Origin: an uncultured Eubacteriales bacterium | Lineage (GTDB): Bacteria > Bacillota > Clostridia > Christensenellales > Aristaeellaceae | DNA length: 41,640 bases | Reading direction: 5' to 3' | NCBI GenBank assembly: GCA_944349545.1 | Contig: CALVNG010000013.1 | Coordinates: forward strand, 1-41,640 | In this document: in pieces, positions 1-6,665 of the stretch | Position numbering within the stretch: position 1 is the stretch's first letter | How the letters are laid out: each line of letters starts with the position of its first letter | Translations under genes and position numbers: made by a program | Notes under the pieces: model-generated | Seen by the model: the letters and a program-made list of their open reading frames with translations, nothing else | Database searches by the model: none | Told to the model about the DNA's origin: nothing

Positions 1-140
1 AAAATGAGGGGGGCGTTTTCCATCTTCGCGCCCTCGGTGATGCCCTGGATGATTTCCATGTTGTTGACGTTGAAGGCGCCGATGGCGTAACCGCCCTCAT
101 AAGCCTTTTTGAACATCTCTTTGCTGTTGACCATTGGCAT
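1..140 (-). CDS. fba: Fructose-1,6-bisphosphate aldolase class II, N-terminal part (runs off the window)
   Basis: Only the first 46 codons are inside the window; the gene continues past base 1. The visible N-terminus reads MPMVNSKEMFKKAYEGGYAI and continues GAFNVNNMEIIQGI, which is the very conserved opening of class II, metal-dependent fructose-bisphosphate aldolases of the Fba/GatY family (the GAFNVNN strand of the TIM barrel). The enzyme splits fructose-1,6-bisphosphate into dihydroxyacetone phosphate and glyceraldehyde-3-phosphate in glycolysis, in the cytoplasm. The start at 140 is set by an AAGGAGG ribosome binding site just upstream; the second ATG, at 134, is less well spaced. The metal-binding histidines lie outside the window, so the fructose versus tagatose specificity within the family cannot be checked here. 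Confidence 0.9.
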   Translation of the reverse strand, partial: MPMVNSKEMFKKAYEGGYAIGAFNVNNMEIIQGITEGAKMENAPLI

Positions 141-167
141 GGGTAACTCCTCCTTGCTGCTTGGTAG

Positions 168-184
168 TACCCTTATTATACCAA
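168..184 (-). promoter_or_regulatory. Probable promoter of fba (extended -10)
   Basis: On the minus strand a perfect TATAAT (175-180) is preceded by TG one base upstream, giving the extended -10 motif TGGTATAAT. No convincing -35 box lies 16-18 bases further upstream, which is usual for extended -10 promoters. It sits about 35 bases upstream of the fba start. Confidence 0.6.
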
Positions 185-212
185 AGTTTGTCCCGCTTGG
201 GTAGAGGCGGCG

Positions 213-270
213 CAAAAATTGCGGGGCGCCGCCCCGGCCCGGCGGACCGGGCCGGAGGCAGCGCCCCCGC
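213..270 (-). terminator. Intrinsic terminator of the flavoprotein gene
   Basis: Read on the minus strand just after the stop codon at 294, a long GC-rich hairpin forms (inner stem GGCCCGG/CCGGGCC, outer arms GGGGCGC/GCGCCCC) followed by AATTTTT. It separates the flavoprotein transcript from the downstream fba gene. Confidence 0.8.
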
Positions 271-293
271 AGGCGTTATGCCATAAGATTTTC

Positions 294-2165
294 TTACATT
301 TCGGGAATGAAGTCGGGCAGCTCGCCGGTAGAAACGAAGTAACCGGAGATGTAGCCGAAGGCGCACGCGTCCGCGTCGGCGTTGGAGCCCAGGCGGTTGG
401 TGCCGTGCACGCCGCCGGTCACCTCACCCGCCGCGAACAGGCCGGGGATGACCTGGCCGTAGATGTCCTTGACGCTGGTGTTGCCGTCGATGACCAGGCC
501 GCCCATGGTGTGGTGCACGGACGGATACTGCGGAATGGCATAGTACGGGCCTTCCTCCATCTTGACCATGGTGGAGGCCATCACCTTGCCGAAATCGGGA
601 TCGGCGCCGCTGTCGATGTAGCCGTTATGCTTGTCGATGGTGGCCTTGAGGTTTTCGGCGGTCACGCTGGGATATTCGCCCTTGACCGCGAAGGCGTTGA
701 TCTTCTCGGCCAGCTCCTCCAGCGTTTCGCCCTTGAGCACGCGGCCGCTCTGCACGCCGGCCTCCAGCTCTTCGGGCTTGACGAACGCGCTGACCACCGG
801 CTCGGTGAACAGGGCGTAGGTGGAGATGAAGCCGCTGTTGACGGCCGCGTTGGCGCACACGTCGCGGCGGTCGCCCTCGTTGACGTAGCGGTTGCCGTTA
901 TAATCCACGTAGATCACGCCGTAGGAGGGACCGGTGAAGGGCCACACGGCGTAGCTGTCCAGCACGCCGGTGTTGGGATCGGCCCAGGGATAGCGCTGGA
1001 TGTTGCTCATCTGGGTGGTGTTGGCGCCGATGGCCTGCGCAAGGTAGATGCCCTCGCCGGTGGAGGCGGCCTTGATGTTGGTGGTGGGCAGGTCGGCGGT
1101 CAGGTAGGGCACCTGGGTCTGGCGCATGTCCACATTGGAGGAGAAGCCGCCCGTGGCCAGAATGACGCCCTTCCTGGCCTCGATGGTCTTGTAGCCGTCC
1201 GCCGTAGCCACGCGGATGCCCACCACGCGGTTGGCCTCGTCGCGGGTGCGGTAGATCTCGACCATCTTGGTTTCCAGCTCGATGACGGCGTCGGTATTCT
1301 TGAGCATCTTGAGCTGAAGATCGGTGATATCGGAGCCCACCTGGTTTTCGGTCACATAGGTGCGGTAGCCGTAGTGTCCGCCGGGACGGGCCAGCGTATC
1401 GCGGATAACCAGGCCGTTGTCCAGCAGCAGGTTGAGGTAGTAGGGCGATCCGTAGACCATTTCGGTGACCAGCTCGGGCACGCTCATGTTGTCGCCGCCC
1501 TTGATGGTGTCCTCGATGTGCTTTTCGGCGGTATCGGGTTCCAGATCGAACTTTTCCTGCAGCTCCGCCGCGACCTTAGAGGTATAGGCCGCGTACTGGC
1601 CGCCGTTGATGGCGCTGTTGCCGCCGGTGGTGGAGAGCTTTTCCACCAGCACCGTGCTGGACCCGGACTCCACCGCGCTGTACGCCGCCGCCAGGCCCGC
1701 GAAGCCGCCGCCGACCACGACAACGTCGTAGCTCTCGTCCCAGGTTTCGGGCACTTCAAAGGAGCCCATCACAGGATAGTAATCCGGCGCAAGGTCCTCT
1801 TCGGCCTCCGGCGCCTTGGAGAAGGCGGCCAGATCCGCGCCGGCCTCGGTCAGCGCCGCTTCCACCGCGGCCTTCACGCCGTTGGAGGTCATGGTCGCGC
1901 CGCTGATGCCGTCCACCGCGATGCTCTGGGCTTCCACGATCATGCCGGGAAGCTTTTCCAGGGCAGGATAGCCGGGCGAGGTTTCGTTGTGCTCCTTGAT
2001 CACAACGCTCTCGATCGCGCTGTCGGTAAGGGTCACCTCGACCACCAGGCCGTCAAACATGCCTTTGACGGTCTCGGTGTAGGTGCCCGCCTTCATGCCT
2101 TCCGCCATGGCAGGCACGACCAGCATCAGCGTCACACAGAGAAAAATAGCCAGGATTCGTTTCAT
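294..2165 (-). CDS. Exported FMN/FAD-dependent reductase of the fumarate/urocanate reductase family
   Basis: A 623-residue exported flavoprotein. Residues 1-22 are a signal peptide with an AMA-E signal peptidase I site. Residues 24-107 are an FMN-binding domain with motif DGISGATMTS; Thr91 is the expected site of covalent FMN attachment by an ApbE-type transferase. From about residue 145 follows an FAD_binding_2 domain with dinucleotide motif VVVGGGFAG. Catalytic elements of flavocytochrome c fumarate reductases are present: SVHHTMGG (about residue 550), an Arg in GDRRDVCANA (about 433) and the C-terminal HGTNRLGSN (about 590). The substrate His of fumarate reductases (in IQAHP) is replaced by Tyr392 (IQRYP), a change known from urocanate reductase. 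Substrate is therefore uncertain: fumarate is less likely than urocanate or another enoate. No haem motif and no membrane partner are encoded nearby. The start at 2165 is chosen because it opens the signal peptide; an upstream in-frame ATG at 2222 would hide it. Confidence 0.88.
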   Translation of the reverse strand: MKRILAIFLCVTLMLVVPAMAEGMKAGTYTETVKGMFDGLVVEVTLTDSAIESVVIKEHNETSPGYPALEKLPGMIVEAQSIAVDGISGATMTSNGVKAAVEAALTEAGADLAAFSKAPEAEEDLAPDYYPVMGSFEVPETWDESYDVVVVGGGFAGLAAAYSAVESGSSTVLVEKLSTTGGNSAINGGQYAAYTSKVAAELQEKFDLEPDTAEKHIEDTIKGGDNMSVPELVTEMVYGSPYYLNLLLDNGLVIRDTLARPGGHYGYRTYVTENQVGSDITDLQLKMLKNTDAVIELETKMVEIYRTRDEANRVVGIRVATADGYKTIEARKGVILATGGFSSNVDMRQTQVPYLTADLPTTNIKAASTGEGIYLAQAIGANTTQMSNIQRYPWADPNTGVLDSYAVWPFTGPSYGVIYVDYNGNRYVNEGDRRDVCANAAVNSGFISTYALFTEPVVSAFVKPEELEAGVQSGRVLKGETLEELAEKINAFAVKGEYPSVTAENLKATIDKHNGYIDSGADPDFGKVMASTMVKMEEGPYYAIPQYPSVHHTMGGLVIDGNTSVKDIYGQVIPGLFAAGEVTGGVHGTNRLGSNADADACAFGYISGYFVSTGELPDFIPEM

Positions 2166-2208
2166 TTTTTTCTTACCCCCTTGTTTGTTATGTCTTTGAC
2201 CAAGTGAA

Positions 2209-2224
2209 ACGAACTGGTTCATTC
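2209..2224. promoter_or_regulatory. Candidate operator, 16-bp near-perfect palindrome
   Basis: AACGAACTGGTTCATT has arms AAYGAAC and GTTCRTT around a TG centre, with one mismatch pair. It overlaps the downstream edge of the -10 box of the flavoprotein promoter, a typical repressor position. The pattern resembles TetR-type operators, but no regulator gene lies next to it and the cognate protein is unknown. Confidence 0.5.
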
Positions 2225-2250
2225 ATACCATATTGTTAAAATCACGTCAA
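2222..2250 (-). promoter_or_regulatory. Probable promoter of the exported flavoprotein gene
   Basis: On the minus strand TTGACG (2245-2250) is separated by 17 bases from TATGAA (2222-2227), which is preceded by TGG, giving an extended -10. The distance to the start at 2165 leaves a leader of about 50 bases carrying the palindrome at 2209-2224. Confidence 0.65.
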
Positions 2251-2341
2251 TATCATTTTTGATATAATCCCATATCTGCAGCCATATAACCGACCGTCCT
2301 TTTGGAGGGGGAATCCCTTGTCCCTTAGCATCAGGAGCCAT

Positions 2342-2370
2342 TTGACATCGCGGCGAGAAAACGGTATGAT
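2342..2370 (+). promoter_or_regulatory. Promoter of the pseudo-sortase / DUF1015 unit
   Basis: A consensus TTGACA (2342-2347), a 17-base spacer and TATGAT (2365-2370). The start codon follows about 32 bases downstream of the expected transcription start. Confidence 0.75.
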
Positions 2371-2408
2371 GGATACTGAATGAATCTACGCTGAAGGGAG
2401 GGAGAGGC

Positions 2409-4442
2409 ATGAGCGAGGTTCCCAAGTACGACGGCGCCGCGCCTGCGTCCGGGGACGCAACCAATCCCTTTGCTCCCATTGACTATACCTCCCGCCTGAA
2501 AGCCCCCACCCGGCATACGGGCGCCTTTCACGCCATGCAGCCGCTTCAGCCCGGACAGCTCTACGGCACGGCCCATTGGATGAGCCCGCCCAAGCCGCTT
2601 TCTCCCAGCCCCGCGCCCCAGGAGAGCGTGCCTGTCCTGCCGGTGCAGGATACGCCCGCGTTCCCCGCGTCCTTCCCTGCCGGCGCGGGTCCGTCGCCGG
2701 CCGCACAGACCTCTGAAGGCATGCCGTCCGCGCCCTCCGCCTCCGGCATTCCGCCGTACCTTAAGCGGCGGCCCGCCCTCGGCAGCGCCGCGGCGCAGAC
2801 TCAGCCGCCGCATAAGGCCGGGACAGATGCGTACATCGCCGCGGATGCTCAGCGTCCCTTTTTCTCAGCCGAAGCCGCTCCGGAACCGCCGGCGCAGCCC
2901 GCGCGCCCATCCGCCGGGCATCACCCGGCCTCCCGCAACCGCCGCAGCCGGGTTGCGCGCCACCAGCCGGAGGAAGCCGCCGCCCCTGACACGGCGGCGG
3001 AAAGCGCCTCTGCCTCAGCCGTCCCTCCGGATACCCTGCCGCCCGTTCCGGAGATGCCGTCGGGCTTCTCCTGCCAGCCCCTCTGGGATGTCTCTCCCAC
3101 GCCTGAGTCCCCGCTGTTTCCCGCGGGCGGCGAACCCGGCGCGCCCTATGCGCCACCGCTTCAGCCCGGCAAGCCCTATCCGTCCGACCTGCCCGAGGAG
3201 CCCGCGCCCTTTCCGCAGGCAACGCAGCCGTCGGATGAAATCGACGCCTTTTTCTCCGCCGCCACGGAAGAACCCTCCATGCCGGAGGAACCTGCAAAAA
3301 GCCCTGCGCCTCCGTTGCGCGATCCCTTCACGCCCGCCCTCCATGCGCATGACGTGCCGGAGGAAGATGTCCATTCCCGCGTTTCCACTGCCGACGCGCC
3401 AGCGTCCCCTCCGCCCCGCCGTCCGTCGCATCCCGCGCCTTCGCCGGAGGCGGCGCGGCCCCAACGCCCGCCGGTGCGCCCCGCGCGCGTGGCCGCGCTG
3501 ATGGCGGCGTTTCTGATGCTGGTGTTCTGCCTGGTTCAGGGCAGCCGCATCCTTACCGACCTGGCCCGCAACGAGCGCGAGATGGAGGAGGTGCGGCAGG
3601 ACTACCTGGAGCGTACCGGTATGGAACTGCAAAGCGGCGCGGCCCGTGTGGACCTTTTGCCCGCCGGTCAGACCTATGTGCCCTCGCCCACGCCGGCCCT
3701 TACACAGGCAGTGCAGACCCCTTCGCCTACGCCCATCATCCCCATTCGGGAAAACGCCATCCAAAGCCTGAACAAACGCGACACCAGCAACGTGCAGGAG
3801 GTATCCGCGCCAACGGACACCCCGAGCCTGCGCTCCCGCCTCACCGAATATCCGGGCAATCCGCTGAAGAACGTGATGGAAAGCCTGCTGCCCCTGATCG
3901 AGGAAAACGGTGAGGTCGTGGGCAAGCTGACCATTCCGGGTGTGCTGGAGGAGGTGGTGGTGCAGCGCAACAACACCTACTACCTGACCCACAACTACCG
4001 GGGCGGCTCCTCGGACGCCGGAGCAGTCTTTGTGGATGAAAGCTGCTCCTTCCGTTCCCCGCCCGAAAACCTGCTCCTGCGCGGGCAGAGCGCCGTCGAG
4101 GGTAAGGTGTTTGCGCCGCTTTGGCAGTATGCCACCGCCGGGCGTGACTTCGTGGCCTCCGCCACCACCGCGCATCTGACCACCCTGTATGAAGAAGCGG
4201 ATTACGTGCTCTTCGCGGTCATCGTGGCCAGCAGCCTCCCCTCCAGCCCTGATTATTTCAACTACGCCGGTTATCCCAGCTTCGTCACCGATGCGGACAT
4301 GCTGTCCTATGTCGAGGCGGCGCGCGCGCACAGCCTGTATTCGTTCAACGTGGACGTGACCGCCTCGGACAGGCTGCTGACGCTTGCCACGCTTGGCAGC
4401 GGCACAGAAAGCCTGGTGCTTTTGTACCGCCAGATGCGCTGA
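2409..4442 (+). CDS. Membrane protein with Pro-rich cytoplasmic arm and catalytically dead sortase-like domain
   Basis: A 677-residue protein in three parts. Residues 1-357 are low-complexity, rich in Pro, Ala and Ser, with no signal peptide. Residues about 360-380 form a single membrane segment (VAALMAAFLMLVFCLV), followed by a charged, possibly coiled stretch and a Thr/Pro linker. Residues about 500-677 resemble a class B sortase domain: VVGKLTIPGVLEEVVVQRN, YYLTHNYRGGSSDAGAVFVD, then NLLLRGQSAVEGKVFAPLWQY and LLTLATLGSG. In active sortases these last two blocks read YGHN and TLSTC. Here the His position is Gln560, the Cys position is Leu662, and the expected Arg seems to be Ser668, so transpeptidase activity is very unlikely. 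The frame is open throughout with strong GC-rich codon bias, so this is not an obvious frameshift artefact. The start has a good GAGGGAGAGG ribosome binding site. Role unknown; a structural, sensing or scaffold function is inference. Confidence 0.8.
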   Translation: MSEVPKYDGAAPASGDATNPFAPIDYTSRLKAPTRHTGAFHAMQPLQPGQLYGTAHWMSPPKPLSPSPAPQESVPVLPVQDTPAFPASFPAGAGPSPAAQTSEGMPSAPSASGIPPYLKRRPALGSAAAQTQPPHKAGTDAYIAADAQRPFFSAEAAPEPPAQPARPSAGHHPASRNRRSRVARHQPEEAAAPDTAAESASASAVPPDTLPPVPEMPSGFSCQPLWDVSPTPESPLFPAGGEPGAPYAPPLQPGKPYPSDLPEEPAPFPQATQPSDEIDAFFSAATEEPSMPEEPAKSPAPPLRDPFTPALHAHDVPEEDVHSRVSTADAPASPPPRRPSHPAPSPEAARPQRPPVRPARVAALMAAFLMLVFCLVQGSRILTDLARNEREMEEVRQDYLERTGMELQSGAARVDLLPAGQTYVPSPTPALTQAVQTPSPTPIIPIRENAIQSLNKRDTSNVQEVSAPTDTPSLRSRLTEYPGNPLKNVMESLLPLIEENGEVVGKLTIPGVLEEVVVQRNNTYYLTHNYRGGSSDAGAVFVDESCSFRSPPENLLLRGQSAVEGKVFAPLWQYATAGRDFVASATTAHLTTLYEEADYVLFAVIVASSLPSSPDYFNYAGYPSFVTDADMLSYVEAARAHSLYSFNVDVTASDRLLTLATLGSGTESLVLLYRQMR

Positions 4443-4490
4443 CGGCGGTTCCGCGCCCGCCAACCTCGGTTGATCTAAGGAGGTATTGCC

Positions 4491-5750
4491 ATGCCCGATT
4501 CCAATGTGGTGGTCTATCCCGGAGAGCTGCTTTTACCCGCCGACCGTACCAGCCTCACCGAATGGGCCTGCGTCGCCTGCGACCAGTTTACCTCCCAGCC
4601 CAAATACTGGGAGGATGTTCGCCGGCTGGTCGGCGCCCATCCCTCCACGCTGGATCTGATTCTGCCCGAATGCTATCTGAACGAAGCCCCGCAGCGCATC
4701 GGACGCATTCACCAGGCCATGCGTGACGACCTGGAGGGAGGCGTGCTGGTTCCCGCCGTATCCAACGGCTTCATTCTGGTGGAGCGCAACACCTCCAGCG
4801 GCGCGCGCGTGGGTCTGGTTGTGCTGCTGGATCTGGAATGCTATGACCCTGCCAGGGGGAGCCGATCCCTGGTGCGCGCCTCGGAGGAAACCATCGCGGA
4901 GCGCGTGCCGCCCCGGATGGTCGTGCGGCGCGGCGCGGCGCTGGAAACCAGCCATGTGCTGATGCTGATGGACGATCCCATGCACAGCGTAATCGAGCCC
5001 CTGTTCCAAAAGCATGACGAGCTGGACCGCCTCTATGACTTTCCGCTGATGATGGGCGGAGGACATCTGACCGGCTACGCCGTGACCGACCCGGCCGATA
5101 TCGCTTCTGTCTACGACGCGCTGGGCCGCCTGCGCGCGCGCCTGTCCCCGGAGGACCCGCTGCTCTTTGCCGTGGGCGACGGCAACCACAGCCTGGCCGC
5201 CGCAAAGGCCTGCTGGGAGGAGATCAAGCGCGGCCTGACGCCCGAGGAAACAGTCGTGCACCCTGCGCGCTTTGCCATGGTGGAGCTGGAAAACATCCAT
5301 GACGACGCGCTGCGCATGGAGCCTATTCATCGCGTGCTGTTCGGCTGCGACGGCGACAACCTGCTCGACGAAGTGGCCGCCTTTGCCGCTCAAAAGGGCG
5401 CAACGCTGGCTGCGGGGCCCCAGGCGCAGGAGATCGTCGCCGTTTACGAGGGCAAGGAAGTGACCCTCGCCATCGAGGGCTCGCCCTATAAGCTGGCCGT
5501 GGGCACGCTGCAGGCGTTCCTGGACTGGTGGCTGCTCTCCCATCCCCAGGCGCGGCTGGATTACATCCATGGCGAGGACACCGTGCGCACGCTGGTAGCG
5601 GGCGAAGGAGCCGTTGGCTTTTTGCTGCCCACGCCCGAAAGGGACCGCCTGTTCGACACCATCCGCACGGAAGGCGCGCTGCCCCGCAAGACGTTCTCCC
5701 TGGGCTCCGCCAACGAAAAGCGGTATTATATGGAATGCCGCCGGCTGTGA
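4491..5750 (+). CDS. DUF1015 family protein
   Basis: A 419-residue soluble protein matching the DUF1015 family in length and motifs: an N-terminal region around YPGELLLPADRTSLTEW, the central VGDGNHSLAAAKACWEE block (about residues 228-244), and the C-terminal LPRKTFSLGSANEKRYYMECR. No signal peptide or membrane segment is seen, so it should be cytoplasmic. The biochemical function of DUF1015 is not established as far as I know; the conserved GDGNH block could be catalytic, but that is inference. It lies 48 bases behind the pseudo-sortase gene with its own AAGGAGG site and no visible promoter, so both are probably cotranscribed and end at the terminator at 5763. Confidence 0.85.
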   Translation: MPDSNVVVYPGELLLPADRTSLTEWACVACDQFTSQPKYWEDVRRLVGAHPSTLDLILPECYLNEAPQRIGRIHQAMRDDLEGGVLVPAVSNGFILVERNTSSGARVGLVVLLDLECYDPARGSRSLVRASEETIAERVPPRMVVRRGAALETSHVLMLMDDPMHSVIEPLFQKHDELDRLYDFPLMMGGGHLTGYAVTDPADIASVYDALGRLRARLSPEDPLLFAVGDGNHSLAAAKACWEEIKRGLTPEETVVHPARFAMVELENIHDDALRMEPIHRVLFGCDGDNLLDEVAAFAAQKGATLAAGPQAQEIVAVYEGKEVTLAIEGSPYKLAVGTLQAFLDWWLLSHPQARLDYIHGEDTVRTLVAGEGAVGFLLPTPERDRLFDTIRTEGALPRKTFSLGSANEKRYYMECRRL

Positions 5751-5762
5751 GCCGTCTGCCCC

Positions 5763-5799
5763 GGACCCGGTCCAAAAGGACCGGGTCCTTTCTTTTTTT
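5763..5799 (+). terminator. Intrinsic terminator after the DUF1015 gene
   Basis: GGACCCGGTCC, loop AAAA, GGACCGGGTCC: a perfect 11-bp stem, then a T-rich tail (TTTCTTTTTTT). Confidence 0.92.
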
Positions 5800-5871
5800 C
5801 GGGAATATCTGTCCTTCGCCGGTCATAGCTTTTTCCAGAGAAAGAAAACATCAAAAAGCCAAATTGTGGAA

Positions 5872-5900
5872 TTGACTTGCGCCGCCATTCATTGTATATT
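5872..5900 (+). promoter_or_regulatory. Promoter of the DUF6273 / deacetylase-glycosidase unit
   Basis: TTGACT (5872-5877), a 17-base spacer and TATATT (5895-5900) within an AT-rich stretch, about 57 bases upstream of the GTG start at 5957. Confidence 0.75.
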
Positions 5901-5956
5901 TACAGAAAACATTTCCATTTTTGCTTTTTTCTTTGCTTTTTAAGGAGGCGTTTGTT

Positions 5957-6658
5957 GTGAAAAAGATGCTGTCTCTTCTGCTGTCCGTGCTGATGCTGGC
6001 GTGCTGGCCTGTCCTGTCCCATGCGCTGGAGCTGCGTGGCTATGATTCCGAGCTGGGCTATGAATACGTGGCTCTGGGCCGTTGCCCGCAGGATGAAGAC
6101 GGCGGTGAGCGCGACATTCTCTGGCGTGTGCTGGACGTTTCGGACGATGAAGCCTATCTGCTGAGCGAATACATCCTGTTCAACCACCGCGTACATGAGG
6201 ATGACGAGGAATATGAGGACTTCGGCGGCCAGTGGAACCGGACAGAGCTGTATCAGCTGCTGCACGGGGAGAAGCTGGACCAGTGGTTCACCCCGGAAGA
6301 AATGGAGCACCTGGTGTCCAGCGAAGAGCTGGGGTATCTCTTCCTGGCCTCCGGAGAGGATCTGAAAAACCGTGAATACGGTTTCTCCAGCGACAAGACC
6401 CGTCAGGGGTACGGCACCCCCTACGCGCTCGCCAACGGGCTGTTCCGCTATTCCAACGGTTCCTCGCCCTACTGGACGCGGTCGCAATCCGCCACCAAGG
6501 CGTACGGCACCCGCTGCACCAAGGTGGACGGAAAGCTGGGCTATATTCGCTGCGTGGTGATGAACGAAGGGGTGCGTCCCGCCATTCGGCTGTCCCTGAC
6601 GGACCTGGCGCTCACCGGCAGCGGCACGCTTGAGGCCCCCTATCGCCTGGCGAGGTGA
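5957..6658 (+). CDS. Secreted DUF6273 domain protein
   Basis: A 233-residue protein with a signal peptide (MKKMLSLLLSVLMLACWPVL, probable cleavage after SHA). The mature part follows the DUF6273 pattern: ILWRVLDV, AYLLSEYILFNHR, GGQWNRTELYQLL, LGYLFLASGEDL, YGTPYALANG, YWTRSQSA and finally GVRPAIRLSL. The GTG start at 5957 is chosen because TAAGGAGG stands 7 bases upstream; the in-frame ATG at 5921 lies before that site and would spoil the signal peptide. DUF6273 has no established function that I know of; it is common in exported proteins of gut Firmicutes. The next gene begins 7 bases downstream, so the two are surely cotranscribed and probably act in the same extracellular task. Confidence 0.8.
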   Translation: MKKMLSLLLSVLMLACWPVLSHALELRGYDSELGYEYVALGRCPQDEDGGERDILWRVLDVSDDEAYLLSEYILFNHRVHEDDEEYEDFGGQWNRTELYQLLHGEKLDQWFTPEEMEHLVSSEELGYLFLASGEDLKNREYGFSSDKTRQGYGTPYALANGLFRYSNGSSPYWTRSQSATKAYGTRCTKVDGKLGYIRCVVMNEGVRPAIRLSLTDLALTGSGTLEAPYRLAR

Positions 6659-6665
6659 GGCGGGC

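Noticed and set aside
219-2207. Long plus-strand open frame opposite the flavoprotein gene (about 660 codons)
   Set aside because: His/Gly/Val-rich composition typical of the antisense of a GC-rich gene; no ribosome binding site; the minus-strand frame has clear domains.
2251-2341. Possible riboswitch between flavoprotein and pseudo-sortase genes
   Set aside because: The stretch has short GGAGGGGGAATCCC-type repeats but lies upstream of both promoters, and no known conserved riboswitch core could be recognised.
2409-3480. Collagen-like or tandem repeat in the Pro-rich arm
   Set aside because: No regular period could be found; it is low-complexity Pro/Ala/Ser sequence without clear repeats.
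3015-4463. Minus-strand open frame opposite the pseudo-sortase gene
   Set aside because: Arg/Gly/His-rich and without ribosome binding site; the plus strand has promoter, ribosome binding site and domain pattern.
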